From the NCBI RefSeq assembly GCF_900089585.1, contig NZ_FLRH01000003.1:4478501-4542500 (forward strand): a stretch of 64,000 nucleotides of DNA, read 5' to 3'. A program made the position numbers and the translations under genes. Under the pieces are notes generated by a model. That model was not told the origin of the DNA and searched no databases. It was given only the letters and a program-made list of their open reading frames with translations. Of this stretch, positions 15,206-24,398 are shown in pieces. Every line of letters starts with the position of its first letter. The stretch's first letter is position 1. The DNA is from Micromonospora sediminicola. Lineage in GTDB: Bacteria; Actinomycetota; Actinomycetes; Mycobacteriales; Micromonosporaceae.

Positions 15206-15844
15206 TCAGCGGTGGGCGAACACGAACCCGCCCTCGACATCCGGGGCGGGACGGTGGGTCATCTCGGCGTCGACGGTGAAGCCGGCGGCGTCCAGCCAGC
15301 CCGCGACCCGCTGCGGCGGGCGGCGGTGCACGTGGACGCGCATCGGGTGTCCGCCGTACCCCTGGGTCTTGAGCCGGCTGCCCTCGCCGGCGAAGAAGCC
15401 GAGCAGGACCACCCCGCCGGGCCGCAGCGCCCGGTGGAACCCGGCGAGCACCCCGGGCACGTCCTCGTCCGGCACGTGGATCAGCGAGAACCAGGCGAGC
15501 AGACCGGTCAGCGACGCGTCGGCGAGGTCGAGTCGGGTCATCGAGCCCACCTCGAAGCGCAGGTTCGGGTGGTCCCGCCGGGCGACCTCGATCATCGCGG
15601 GTGACAGGTCGACGCCGAACGCGTCCAGCCCGAGGCCGTGCAGGTGGGCGGTGATCCGGCCCGGTCCGCAGCCCATGTCGGCGACCGGCCCGCTCCCCTG
15701 CGCCCGCACCAGTTCGGCGAACAACCCGAGAATTCCGCGCTGGAACGGTTCCCCGGCGAGGGCGTCGCGCAGCAGATCCGCGTAGCTGGTCGCCACCGTG
15801 TCGTAGGAGGTGCGGGTGTCGTCGAGCCAGCTGGCAGCGCCCAT
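15206..15844 (-). CDS. Class I SAM-dependent methyltransferase
   Basis: Cytosolic enzyme of 212 residues. Motif I is VADMGCGPGRITAHL (about 53-67) and strand 2 ends in FGVDLSPAM. The post-motif region LAWFSLIHVPDEDVPGVL is typical of Methyltransf_11/25 enzymes. Substrate unknown. It is divergently transcribed from another methyltransferase with only 42 bases between the starts. TATCGT lies eight bases before the ATG. A much longer frame continues upstream through the neighbour's antisense strand and was rejected. Confidence 0.85.
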   Translation of the reverse strand: MGAASWLDDTRTSYDTVATSYADLLRDALAGEPFQRGILGLFAELVRAQGSGPVADMGCGPGRITAHLHGLGLDAFGVDLSPAMIEVARRDHPNLRFEVGSMTRLDLADASLTGLLAWFSLIHVPDEDVPGVLAGFHRALRPGGVVLLGFFAGEGSRLKTQGYGGHPMRVHVHRRPPQRVAGWLDAAGFTVDAEMTHRPAPDVEGGFVFAHR

Positions 15845-15886
15845 GTCCGCACACGATAGCCCCCGCCGCGTGTGAGGATGCTCGGC

Positions 15887-16660
15887 ATGTCCGAGCGCGC
15901 ACTCAGCTTCGGGGCGGCGGCGCGGGCGTACGAGCGGTTCCGCCCCGGATATCCGCCGGCCCTCGCCGACCTGGTGCTGGCGTACGCGGACCGTCCGCTG
16001 CGGACCGCGCTGGAGATCGGCGCCGGGACCGGCAAGGCGACGCGCCTGTTCGCCCGGTCGGGCCTCACGGTCACCGCCACCGAACCGGACGCCGCCATGC
16101 TCGCCGAGCTGCGCGCGCACGTGCCGGCGCAGGTGCGGACCGTGCAAGCCGCGTTCGAGGAGCTGCCGACGGACGTGGCCTACGACCTGGTCTACGTGGC
16201 GGCGGCGCTGCACTGGACGCGCCCCCAGGGCCGGTGGGACCGGGTGGCCGCGCTCCTGACTCCCGGCGGCGTGTTCGCCTCGTTCGGTGGGCCGCTGCGG
16301 TTGCGCGACCCGGCGGTGGAGGCGTCGGTGCGGCGGGCCCGGGCGCCGTTCCTCGACAGCGACGAGATCCCCTCCCCGGACGGGACGCCGGAGACGCACG
16401 CCATGCGGTGGCCGGGCACCGAGCTGCGCCGGGATGCCCGGTTCACCGACGTCCGGCAGTCCGAGATCGAGCGCCGCGTCACGATGGGCGCGGACGACTA
16501 CGTCGCTCTGTTGTCGACCGTCTCGGCCTACCTGGAACTGTCGGCGGATCGGCGGGAGCAGGTCTTCCGGCGGATCCGGGAGGTGCTGCCCGACACGGTC
16601 GAGGTCACCACCGACGTCACCGTCCACCTCGCCCGCCGGCGGCCGGACGCCTCGTCCTGA
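15887..16660 (+). CDS. Class I SAM-dependent methyltransferase (UbiE-like)
   Basis: Protein of 257 residues. The N-terminal FGAAARAYERFRPGYPP is the signature start of a large actinomycete/fungal methyltransferase family. Motif I is ALEIGAGTGKATRLFA, strand 2 ends in TATEPDAAM, and YVAAALHWTRPQGRW is the conserved post-I stretch. Three possible starts are in frame (15872, 15878, 15887). The last was chosen because GAGG lies nine bases before it and family members begin close to the FGAAA motif. Substrate unknown. Confidence 0.85.
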   Translation: MSERALSFGAAARAYERFRPGYPPALADLVLAYADRPLRTALEIGAGTGKATRLFARSGLTVTATEPDAAMLAELRAHVPAQVRTVQAAFEELPTDVAYDLVYVAAALHWTRPQGRWDRVAALLTPGGVFASFGGPLRLRDPAVEASVRRARAPFLDSDEIPSPDGTPETHAMRWPGTELRRDARFTDVRQSEIERRVTMGADDYVALLSTVSAYLELSADRREQVFRRIREVLPDTVEVTTDVTVHLARRRPDASS

Positions 16661-16678
16661 CCTGCCCCCGGCTGCCGG

Positions 16679-17629
16679 TCACTGGATGGTGGTGGCGGCC
16701 GGGTGGTCGAAGGACGTGGGGCAGCGGAACACGTAGAGAGAGTAGCCCCGCCCGATCGTCACCTCCGTCGGCGCTGCGGACGCTCCGGGCGGGTCCTCCA
16801 CCGGCCGCCAACTGCCGTCCGTCCCGTGCCACTCGGAGGAGTCGGCGGTGAACAGCAGCGTCATCGGGGTGCCGCACTCGGCGCAGTCCACCGGGTGGGG
16901 GTCGGTCAGCGACCAGTTCGCGAAGCCGCCGACCTTCCAACCCGGGGCCAGTGACAGGTCCACCTGGTAGGTGTCCTCGTCCTCGTCCTCCCAGTCCCTG
17001 ATCCGGGCGTCCAGGTCATCGGGCAGCAGCCCGCCGTACTGGTATTCGCGGATCCGCTCCGGATGCAGCACGCAGGACGCGGGCAGGTAGGAGTCGTTGA
17101 CCACTGGTGGTTCGGGGGCGGTCGCCACCGGCTCGGTCACGTCGTCGGCGCGCCGCCAGAACAGCCGTACCTTGGGGCTGTATCCCAGCTCGGGGTGGTC
17201 CAGCGGGCACCACAGGACCTGCATCACGTCCGTGTCGTCGGGCCCGACGAAGTCGGGGACGTCCCGACGGTGCAGTTGGGCCACCGGGACCATCGGTATC
17301 GGCTGGTCCACCAGGTGGTGGGGCTCGGAGAAGCCCAGGGGCGACAGCTGCGCCCGCTGCTCGTCGGTCACCTCGTCGGCGGCGAGGATCGCCCGGTCGC
17401 GGTGCACCGACGCCGGGGTCCGGAGCTGGAAGACGTAGTGCGCGTCGCCGTCGTCGCAGACCGGCCACGCCTCGTGCGCCGGCCAGAGCAGCGGCCCGCC
17501 GACCGAACTGTCGGCGACCGTCGGGCGGCCCGGGCGGGGGTGCAGCCGGGTGGCCGTGGTCGAGTGGGCGGTCAGCTCGGGGAAGAGGGCCGCGACGTCG
17601 ACAGGGCGCGGCGGCGTGGTGCGGGTCAC
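16679..17629 (-). CDS. DUF1963-like (YwqG-type) hypothetical protein
   Basis: Soluble protein of 316 residues, rich in Pro, Asp and Trp. GGPLLWPAHEAWPVCDDGDAH near residue 45 and the VFQLR strand match the YwqG/DUF1963 pattern. The C-terminal part holds a CAECGTPM zinc-knuckle-like pair and repeated acidic stretches (DWEDEDEDTYQVD). Function of the family is unknown. The GTG start follows TATGAT by eight bases. It is divergent from the APH-like kinase gene. Confidence 0.65.
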   Translation of the reverse strand: MTRTTPPRPVDVAALFPELTAHSTTATRLHPRPGRPTVADSSVGGPLLWPAHEAWPVCDDGDAHYVFQLRTPASVHRDRAILAADEVTDEQRAQLSPLGFSEPHHLVDQPIPMVPVAQLHRRDVPDFVGPDDTDVMQVLWCPLDHPELGYSPKVRLFWRRADDVTEPVATAPEPPVVNDSYLPASCVLHPERIREYQYGGLLPDDLDARIRDWEDEDEDTYQVDLSLAPGWKVGGFANWSLTDPHPVDCAECGTPMTLLFTADSSEWHGTDGSWRPVEDPPGASAAPTEVTIGRGYSLYVFRCPTSFDHPAATTIQ

Positions 17630-17705
17630 GGTCGACGATCATAGAGAGCGGGTACGACGGACAATCCTGTTGCGGGCGTCCGCCGCGACGGACAGGCTGC
17701 CCGGC

Positions 17706-18611
17706 ATGCCGATGCACGAGGGACAGCTCACCGTCACCCCTGCCACCGTGCGTGGGCTGGTCGACGCACAGTTCCCCGCGTGGCGGGACCTGCCCGTCCG
17801 CCCGGTGGCCTCGGAGGGCACGGTCAACGCCGTCTTCCGCCTGGGTGAGGGCCTCGCCGTCCGGCTCCCGCTGCAACCGCAGGAGCCCGAGGTCGCGCGG
17901 CGCTGGCTGGAACGCGAGGCGGACGCGGCCCGGGAGCTGCTGGGGCGTACCCGCTTCCCCACCCCGGAGCCGGTCGCGCTCGGCGCGCCCGGCGCCGGCT
18001 ATCCGCTGCCCTGGTCGGTCCAGACCTGGCTGCCCGGCGTGGTGGGGACCGACCGGGACCCGGGTGACTCGTACGCCTTCGCCGACGACCTGGCCGAGTT
18101 CGTCGACGGCGTCCGGGCCATCGACACCCGGGGGCGCACGTTCGACGGCCCGGGCCGGGGCGGTGACCTGCCCACGCACGACGAGTGGATGGAGACCTGC
18201 TTCCGGCACAGCGAGTCGTTGCTGGACGTGCCGCTGCTGCGGCGGTTCTGGGCGGCGATGCGGGAGCTGCCCCGGGGTGACACGCCGGACCGGATGACCC
18301 ACGGCGACCTGATCCCCGGCAACGTCCTCGTCACCGACGGGCGGCTGGCCGGGGTGCTGGACGTGGGCGGGCTGGGGCCGGCTGATCCGGCGCTCGACCT
18401 GGTCGGCGCCTGGCACCTGCTCGGGGCCGGGCCGCGCCGGGCGCTGCGGCGGCGTCTCGGCTGCGACGACCTGGCGTGGGAACGGGGCCGGGCGTGGGCG
18501 TTCGCCCAGGCGATGGGGCTGGTCTGGTACTACCGGGAGTCCAACCCGGTGATGAGCCGGACGGGCCGGCGCACGCTGGAGCGGATCACCGCCGACCCGC
18601 CGCCGGGCTGA
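17706..18611 (+). CDS. APH-family phosphotransferase
   Basis: Kinase-fold protein of 301 residues in the aminoglycoside phosphotransferase family. The catalytic loop is MTHGDLIPGNVLV (about 198-210) and the metal-binding motif GVLDVGGLGPADPALDL follows, with D-V-G in place of the common D-F-G. Such proteins phosphorylate antibiotics, sugars or other small molecules; substrate cannot be told. The start ATG follows CAGGCT by seven bases. The 3' end overlaps the LysR gene on the other strand by 26 bases. A longer frame upstream is shadow. Confidence 0.8.
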   Translation: MPMHEGQLTVTPATVRGLVDAQFPAWRDLPVRPVASEGTVNAVFRLGEGLAVRLPLQPQEPEVARRWLEREADAARELLGRTRFPTPEPVALGAPGAGYPLPWSVQTWLPGVVGTDRDPGDSYAFADDLAEFVDGVRAIDTRGRTFDGPGRGGDLPTHDEWMETCFRHSESLLDVPLLRRFWAAMRELPRGDTPDRMTHGDLIPGNVLVTDGRLAGVLDVGGLGPADPALDLVGAWHLLGAGPRRALRRRLGCDDLAWERGRAWAFAQAMGLVWYYRESNPVMSRTGRRTLERITADPPPG

Positions 18612-19536
18612 GCCGGGGCCAGGCGGGTCGCCACGCCGGCTCGGGCACCGGCGGCAGCGCCGCGACGTGGTCGAGGATCGCCCGCAGCCCCGGGTGCGGG
18701 TTGGTCCGGGGCAGCAGGAGCGAGATCGGGTACGCCGGCGTCGGGTCCACGAGCGGGATGCGACGCAGGTCGTGGCCCGCCGGCCAGACGTAGCGGTCGC
18801 GTGCGCCCACCAGGGTGGCCACGTCGGCGGAGCCGGCGATGGCGTCGAGGAGGACCTCGTCGCCGAAGTTCGGGCCGGTCGCGTCGACGCGCAGGTCGAA
18901 CGCGGTGACGAGCTGGTCGTAGAACTCCGACCACTCGCTGCGCGGCACGATGCCGGGCACCCGGATGAGGTGTCCGCGCAGTCGCGACGGGGTCACCGAC
19001 CGGGCGGACGCGAGCGGGTGCCGGGGGCCGACGAGGAGTTGCAGCGGGGAGTCGAACGCGTGGACCATCCGGACGTCGGGCGGCAGGGCGGCCGGGTCGG
19101 TGACGGTGCGGAACGCGGCGTCGATGTCGCCGGCCTGCACGGCGGCGGCGACCCGGCGCGGGTCGTCGACGCGGAGGGTCACCACGTCGACGTCGGCGCC
19201 GGGATGTGACCGCCAGTAGTCGTGCAGGACCACGGCCTGCGCGCTGCGCAGCCCGAGGACGTCCACGCGCGGGGCCCGTGACCCCGGCCGGACCGCGGCG
19301 ACCGCGCGGTCCGCGCTCACCACCACACCCCGGGCGTACGGGAGGAACGCCCGGCCGTCGAGCGTCAGCTCGACCCCCCGGGCGGTACGGGTGAACAGGC
19401 GGACCCTCAGGTCGCGTTCCAGGGCGGCGACGCGCTTGGAGACCGCCTGCGGGGTCACGCCCAGCTCGTCGGCGGCGTGGCGCAGCTGCCCGAGTTCGGC
19501 CGCCCGGACGAACGATCGCACTGCCTCGGTGTCCAC
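18586..19536 (-). CDS. LysR-family transcriptional regulator
   Basis: Regulator of 316 residues. The N-terminal helix-turn-helix is at about 1-60 (LRHAADELGVTPQAVSKRVAALE), and a substrate-binding domain of the periplasmic-protein fold fills the rest (VDVVTLRV, PLQLLVGPRHPLA). It is transcribed away from the MFS gene with a 91-base shared promoter region, the typical layout for a LysR protein controlling its neighbour and itself. Effector unknown. Confidence 0.88.
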   Translation of the reverse strand: MDTEAVRSFVRAAELGQLRHAADELGVTPQAVSKRVAALERDLRVRLFTRTARGVELTLDGRAFLPYARGVVVSADRAVAAVRPGSRAPRVDVLGLRSAQAVVLHDYWRSHPGADVDVVTLRVDDPRRVAAAVQAGDIDAAFRTVTDPAALPPDVRMVHAFDSPLQLLVGPRHPLASARSVTPSRLRGHLIRVPGIVPRSEWSEFYDQLVTAFDLRVDATGPNFGDEVLLDAIAGSADVATLVGARDRYVWPAGHDLRRIPLVDPTPAYPISLLLPRTNPHPGLRAILDHVAALPPVPEPAWRPAWPRLSPAAGRR

Positions 19537-19627
19537 CGGCCCACCCTAGGGCCGCCCCACCGATGGTTGTGGCTCGCCGATCGCCGGTTGTTTGATCCGC
19601 CGCCCGCGCGGCCGGTGTGATGCGCCG

Positions 19628-20881
19628 GTGAAACTCGGATCGGGCTTCGGCTGGCTGTGGGCGGCGTACGCGGTCAGCACGTACGGCACGTGGACCGCGT
19701 TCGGGGCGTTTCCGCTGCTCGCGGTGCGGGTGCTGCACTCGTCGGCGTTCGCGGTGTCGCTGCTGGAGGCGGCCGGGCTCGCCGTCGCGGCGGTCGTGGC
19801 GATCCCGCTCGGGCCGTGGGTGGCGCACCGGCCCAAGCGGCCGGTGATGGTCGCCACCGACCTGTCCCGATTCGTCGCGACGGCGAGCGTGCCGGTGGCG
19901 TACCTGCTCGGGGTGTTGACCTACGGTCAGCTGCTGGTCGTCGCGGTCACCTGCGGCGCGGCGGGCATCGCGTTCGGCGCGGCGTCCGGGGCGTACCTGA
20001 AGCACCTCGTCCCGGGCGGGCGCCTGCTCGTGGCGAACGCGCGGTTCGAGGGTACGAGCTGGGTGGCGACCGCGGTCGGCCCGCCGGTGGGCGGCGCGCT
20101 CGTCGGGCTGCTCGGCCCGGTCGTCACCGTCGCGGCCGACGCGCTGAGCTATCTGCTGTCTGCGTTCGCGGTCCGCCGGATCCGGGGGGACGACGTGGCC
20201 GCGCCCCGCGCCGCGGGCGCCCGGCTGACCGGAGCCGACCTGGTCCGGGGCTGGCGGTTCATCCGCCACGACCGCGTCCTGCGGCGCCTGTTCCTCAACT
20301 CGGTGCTGGTCGGCGGTCTGATCATGGCCACCGCGCCGCTGCTGGCCGTCCTGCTGCTGGGCGACTACCACCTCCCGGCCTGGCAGTACGGGCTGGCCTT
20401 CGGCGTCCCGGCGCTCGGCGGTCTGGTGGGCGCCCGTCTCTCCGCGCCCCTGGTCCGGCGGCACGGCCGGCACCGGGTGATGATCGTGTCCGGCTGGCTG
20501 CGAGCGGTCTTCCCGCTCGGCCTCGCGTTCGTCGGTCCCGGCGTCTCCGGGCTGCTGACCGTGATCGTCGTCGAGGCTCTGCTGATCACGTGCATGGGCG
20601 TGTTCAACCCGATCCACGCCACCGAACGGCTGCGCCGAACTCCCCCCGACCACGCCGCCCAGGTGCTCACCGCGTGGAGTGTGAGCAGCCGGCTCACGCA
20701 GGCCGTCCTGATGCTGGCCTGGGGCGTCCTGGCGACGCGCGTCGGCCCGCTCGCCGCGATCACCGTCTCCGGTGTCCTGCTGCTCGCCACCCCGCTCCTG
20801 CTGCCCCGACCGGAACCGGGGCGCGGGCCCGAGGCCGACGCCGCACCCGGGGGGCAGCGAGCTGTCGGTGCGCCGCGCTAA
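19628..20881 (+). CDS. MFS efflux transporter
   Basis: Inner-membrane transporter of 417 residues with about 10-12 hydrophobic helices, of the MFS_3 type that includes many drug and siderophore exporters. Features are WLWAAYAVSTYGTW at the N-terminus, the loop HRPKRPVMVATDLSRF between helices 2 and 3, and RRHGRHRVMIVSG in the second half. Proximity to the divergent LysR gene suggests that this is its target. GTG 19628 lies six bases after TGTGAT. The substrate is not predictable. Confidence 0.85.
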   Translation: MKLGSGFGWLWAAYAVSTYGTWTAFGAFPLLAVRVLHSSAFAVSLLEAAGLAVAAVVAIPLGPWVAHRPKRPVMVATDLSRFVATASVPVAYLLGVLTYGQLLVVAVTCGAAGIAFGAASGAYLKHLVPGGRLLVANARFEGTSWVATAVGPPVGGALVGLLGPVVTVAADALSYLLSAFAVRRIRGDDVAAPRAAGARLTGADLVRGWRFIRHDRVLRRLFLNSVLVGGLIMATAPLLAVLLLGDYHLPAWQYGLAFGVPALGGLVGARLSAPLVRRHGRHRVMIVSGWLRAVFPLGLAFVGPGVSGLLTVIVVEALLITCMGVFNPIHATERLRRTPPDHAAQVLTAWSVSSRLTQAVLMLAWGVLATRVGPLAAITVSGVLLLATPLLLPRPEPGRGPEADAAPGGQRAVGAPR

Positions 20882-20912
20882 CGTCGGCCGCGACTGTGCG
20901 GGGAGGTCGGTC

Positions 20913-21629
20913 GTGCTCGACGACATGCGGGTGCTGCGTGGCGCGGTGGAACGCTACCGGAGGGCGGCGACCGCCGCCGGTGTCCCGTGGGACACCGACG
21001 AGCGGGCCGACGCGCTCGGCGTCGAGGCGCTCTGCCGCGTCTTCGACGTCGACCGCATCGCGGAGCAGGCGATCTGGTTCCACCACGAGGGCCTGCCGTA
21101 TGCGCGGGTCCTGCCCGAGGGTGGTCATCCGCTGCTCTGGGACAACGCCGACAACCTCCTCGGCTACCTGTCCATGGCGGTCGGGGTCCCCTTCCCCTGG
21201 CGGCATCAGCTGCCGCTGCTCATCTGCGACCGCATCGTCTTCACCTTCGTGCTCGCCGGCGACCACGAGGGGGAGATCTGGCGCTACCAGATCGAGGTGG
21301 ACGACCGGAACCCGGTCCGCGCCGCCACCAGCCTGGCGGCGCTGGTCTCCGCGTGGACCGACGGGTTCGCGGCGGGGGTCTACGCGCGCTCGCCGTACGA
21401 CACCTGGCTGCACGTCGGGCCCGACGACCGTGACCCCGTCGACGTGCTCGTCGAGTGCGGTCTCGACCCGTTCGCCTTCCCGGTGCACGTCTCGGCGTAC
21501 TCCCACCACGACCTGCTGCGGGCCCGGCAACGGGAGTGCGGTGTCAACCCGGACCACGCCGACGACTTCGACCGCCAGGAGGAGTTGCTCGGCGCGGTCG
21601 ATGTCGCGCTCGCCTCGCTCCGCGCCTGA
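20913..21629 (+). CDS. Hypothetical protein, 238 residues
   Basis: Soluble protein. A helical N-terminus (RVLRGAVERYRRAATAAGV) precedes a part with EIWRYQIEVDDRNPVRAATS and LAALVSAWTDGFAAGVY, which faintly recalls SMI1/KNR4 (SUKH-like) proteins but not enough to assign. GTG 20913 follows GGGGAGG by six bases. It starts 31 bases after the MFS gene, so both may share a transcript. Confidence 0.65.
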   Translation: MLDDMRVLRGAVERYRRAATAAGVPWDTDERADALGVEALCRVFDVDRIAEQAIWFHHEGLPYARVLPEGGHPLLWDNADNLLGYLSMAVGVPFPWRHQLPLLICDRIVFTFVLAGDHEGEIWRYQIEVDDRNPVRAATSLAALVSAWTDGFAAGVYARSPYDTWLHVGPDDRDPVDVLVECGLDPFAFPVHVSAYSHHDLLRARQRECGVNPDHADDFDRQEELLGAVDVALASLRA

Positions 21630-21658
21630 CCCGGGAGGTCCCTCGTGGAGGAACGGTC

Positions 21659-22243
21659 CTAGACCGGACGGCCGAAGGTGACGGCGTCCCGCACGAGCGG
21701 GGGCACCCGCTCCGCGAGCTGCTGGTCCGGCCGGGCGCCGAGGGCGTCGTTGACCGTGGAGAACGCCAACCGGAAGGCGACCAGGGTGGTCGCCTCGAAG
21801 ATCTCCCGGTCGCTGAGGCCGGCCTCGCGCAGGCCCCGCACGTCGTCCTCGGTGGTGGCGTTGGGGTCCCGCACGACCTGACGGGCCCATCCGGCCAGGG
21901 CGGCCTCCCGGCCGGACAGCTCGCCGTCGGCGCCGCCCAGCACGTCCGCGGCGGTCGCCTCGTCGCTGAGGTCGGCCAGCCGGGCACCCCAGGCCAGGGC
22001 GCAGTAGGCGTCACCACGGGCGGCGGCGGTGGCGGCGACCAGCACGGCCACCTCCCGCGCCGACAGCCCCGAGTCGCCCAGCAGCTCGGCGCGGACGGCC
22101 TGGAACGACGCGGACACGTCCGGACGCCAGCACCAGACGCGGGTGAGGTTGTTGACGTAGCCGTCGGAGGCGACGTCCTCGTCGTAGGCGGCGGTGACCG
22201 CCGGACCCGGCGGCGGGTCGGGAAGGAAGGTCGGGCGACTCAT
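21659..22243 (-). CDS. AhpD/carboxymuconolactone decarboxylase-like protein
   Basis: All-helical protein of 194 residues with the AhpD-fold order: LSAREVAVLVAATAAARGDAYCALAWG in the middle, then EAALAGWARQVVRDPNATTEDDV and the duplicated pattern GLSDREIFEATTLVAFR. Peroxidase members use C-x-x-C and a His; here only the second Cys (AYC) remains and the His position is Trp, so peroxidase activity is doubtful. The start ATG (MSRPTFLPDPPPG) matches family starts. An earlier in-frame ATG at 22294 is possible. Confidence 0.7.
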   Translation of the reverse strand: MSRPTFLPDPPPGPAVTAAYDEDVASDGYVNNLTRVWCWRPDVSASFQAVRAELLGDSGLSAREVAVLVAATAAARGDAYCALAWGARLADLSDEATAADVLGGADGELSGREAALAGWARQVVRDPNATTEDDVRGLREAGLSDREIFEATTLVAFRLAFSTVNDALGARPDQQLAERVPPLVRDAVTFGRPV

Positions 22244-22373
22244 GGAGGCAGTGTGCCGGAATTTCTGGGCCACCCGGAGACCGATGGACGACAATTCGCG
22301 GAGCCGGCCCCGGACGGTCGCGTCGATCCGCGCCTATGATCCACCCACGGCGCGACCGGGGCGGGGGAACGGA

Positions 22374-23039
22374 ATGATCAAGTCGATCTTCTTCGATGTC
22401 GGCGGGACGATCCTGGACGAGTCCCGCGAGTTCGCCGACTGGGCGGACTGGCTGGGCGTGCCCCGGCACACCTTCTCGGCGGTGTTCGGCGCGGTGATCG
22501 CCCGGGGCCTGGGCTACCAGGAGGTGTTCCGCGTGTTCCGGCCCGACTTCGACCTCACCGCCGAACTCGACCGCCGGGTGGCCGCCGGCGTGCCGGAGAC
22601 GTTCGGCGAGGAGGATCTCTATCCCGACGCGCGCGCGTGCCTGACCGCCCTGGCGGAGCAGGGCCTGCACCTGGGGCTGGCCGGCAACCAGCCGGCTCAC
22701 GCCGAGGCCAGCCTGCGCGCCCTCGGCCTTCCGGTGGACGTCATCGGCACGTCGCACGGGTGGGGTGTGGACAAGCCGGCACCGGCGTTCTTCACCCGGG
22801 TCGTCGAGGCGGGCGGCGGTGACGCGTCGTCCATCCTGTACGTCGGCGACCGGCCCGACAACGACGCCCGCCCGGCCATGGCGGCCGGCATGCCGGCGTG
22901 CCTGATCCGGCGCGGCCCGTGGGGACACATCCTCGACATGCCGGACGTGGCCCAGCGGTGCCTGTTCCGCATCGGCTCGCTGGCCGAGCTTCCGGACCTG
23001 GTGGCCGAGCACAACGCGGCGGGCGAGCGGATTCGTTGA
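22374..23039 (+). CDS. HAD-superfamily hydrolase
   Basis: Soluble protein of 221 residues. Motif I is FFDVGGTILDE (about 6-16), in which the second Asp of the usual D-x-D is Gly. Motif II is the N of LAGNQP, motif III the Lys of DKPAPAFF, and motif IV GDRPDNDARPA. The overall pattern resembles subfamily I phosphatases or haloacid dehalogenase-like proteins. The D-to-G change removes the usual general acid, so phosphatase activity may be altered. GGGGG a few bases before the ATG serves as ribosome site. Confidence 0.8.
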   Translation: MIKSIFFDVGGTILDESREFADWADWLGVPRHTFSAVFGAVIARGLGYQEVFRVFRPDFDLTAELDRRVAAGVPETFGEEDLYPDARACLTALAEQGLHLGLAGNQPAHAEASLRALGLPVDVIGTSHGWGVDKPAPAFFTRVVEAGGGDASSILYVGDRPDNDARPAMAAGMPACLIRRGPWGHILDMPDVAQRCLFRIGSLAELPDLVAEHNAAGERIR

Positions 23040-23066
23040 TCGCGCCATCCGCCCTGTTTCGGTGCA

Positions 23067-23072
23067 GATAAT
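23067..23072 (+). promoter_or_regulatory. Leaderless -10 hexamer GATAAT
   Basis: GATAAT, five of six bases of the classic -10, ends six bases before the ATG of the LtrA-like gene at 23079. No ribosome site precedes the ATG. Confidence 0.5.
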
Positions 23073-23078
23073 GCCTGT

Positions 23079-24380
23079 ATGGGGAGGATAATCAGGTCCC
23101 AGCTGATCAGCTGGGGTGGGCCCGGCACCCGAGCAACCCGCCTGGAGCTCTTCTACGACCTGGTGTTCGTCTTCGCGTTCTTCAACGTCTCCACCCTCAC
23201 CAGCAAGAACCTCACGGCGCAGTCGCTGCTGGAGGCGCTGCTCGTGCTGGTCCTGCTGTGGTGGTGCTGGACCGGCTTCGTCACGATCGGCAACGCGGTC
23301 CGGTCCGACGAGGGCGTCATGCCGCTGATCGGGCTCGCCATGATGGTGCCGGTGTTCCTCCTGGCGGTCAGCGTGGGGGTGGCGTTCCGCGATGAGCCGG
23401 GTGGTCTCTACGGCCCGTGGCTGTTCGCCGTGGCGTACCTGATGACCTGGGGGCTGAAGGCGACCGCACTCTGGACCATCGCGCGGGCGGAGGGCACACC
23501 GCGCCGGTCCGCGCTGTTGCTGGTCGGGCCGGCGCTGGTCAGTACGGTGGTCGTCCTGTTGGCGGCGGTGGTGCCGCAGCGGATCGTGGCGGCCGGCGCG
23601 GTGCAGAACGTGCGGATCGGGTTCTGGGTCGTCGCCCTGGTGCTGGAGTACCTGGGCGGACTGCTGCTCGCCCGAACGGGCTGGCGACTGCGCTCGGTGG
23701 GGCACGCGGCCGAACGGCACGCGCTGATCGTGCTCGTCGCCCTCGGCGAGTCGGTGATCGCGCTGGGGATCGGCGCGTCGGCGCAGTACGGCCGCCCGGT
23801 GGGTCTGCCGACGGTCGTCGCGTCGGCGCTGGGCATCGTCGTGATCGCCGCGCTCTGGTGGCTGTACTTCGACTGGATCGCCGCGGCCGTGGAACAACGC
23901 CTGCACGGCGTACGCGGGCCGAGCCGGATCCCCCTCGCGCGGGACGTCTACAGCTACCTGCACCTGCCGCTGGTCGTCGGGATCATCCTCTTCGCCCTCA
24001 GCCTCGAACGGCTGCTGAGCATCCTGCTGCACGCCGAGCATCCGACCGGTGCGGAACGACCCGGTCAGTTGCATCCGCTCCTGCTCTACGGCGGGGTGAT
24101 CCTCTTCGCGCTCGCCCTGGTGGCGATCGAGCTGCGCGCGTTGCGCCGACTCGACCGGGTGCTGCTGGGAGCGGCCCTGGTCCTCGCCGCGCTGGTGCCG
24201 GTGGCGTACCAGGTGCCGGAGCTGGCCGCGCTGGCGCTGCTCGCCGGCGTCACTCTCGGGGTCGTGACCGTCCAGCTCCGGGTGACCCGGACGCTACGTC
24301 GGGAGGTCCGCCGGGTGGCACTCGACGAGCAGACGCGGATGGAGACCGAGCTGAACCGGTGGCGGGCCCGCCGGCTGTGA
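23079..24380 (+). CDS. Low-temperature-requirement A (LtrA) family membrane protein
   Basis: Integral membrane protein of 433 residues with about 11-12 hydrophobic helices. ATRLELFYDLVFVFAFF near the N-terminus is the LtrA signature, followed by ERHALIVLVALGESVIALGIG and ALWWLYFDW in the second half. The family was named from Listeria growth at low temperature; its molecular job is unknown. A second, diverged LtrA gene lies at 27829-29136 on the other strand. Confidence 0.88.
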   Translation: MGRIIRSQLISWGGPGTRATRLELFYDLVFVFAFFNVSTLTSKNLTAQSLLEALLVLVLLWWCWTGFVTIGNAVRSDEGVMPLIGLAMMVPVFLLAVSVGVAFRDEPGGLYGPWLFAVAYLMTWGLKATALWTIARAEGTPRRSALLLVGPALVSTVVVLLAAVVPQRIVAAGAVQNVRIGFWVVALVLEYLGGLLLARTGWRLRSVGHAAERHALIVLVALGESVIALGIGASAQYGRPVGLPTVVASALGIVVIAALWWLYFDWIAAAVEQRLHGVRGPSRIPLARDVYSYLHLPLVVGIILFALSLERLLSILLHAEHPTGAERPGQLHPLLLYGGVILFALALVAIELRALRRLDRVLLGAALVLAALVPVAYQVPELAALALLAGVTLGVVTVQLRVTRTLRREVRRVALDEQTRMETELNRWRARRL

Positions 24381-24398
24381 ACACACGCCGCCCCCGGG

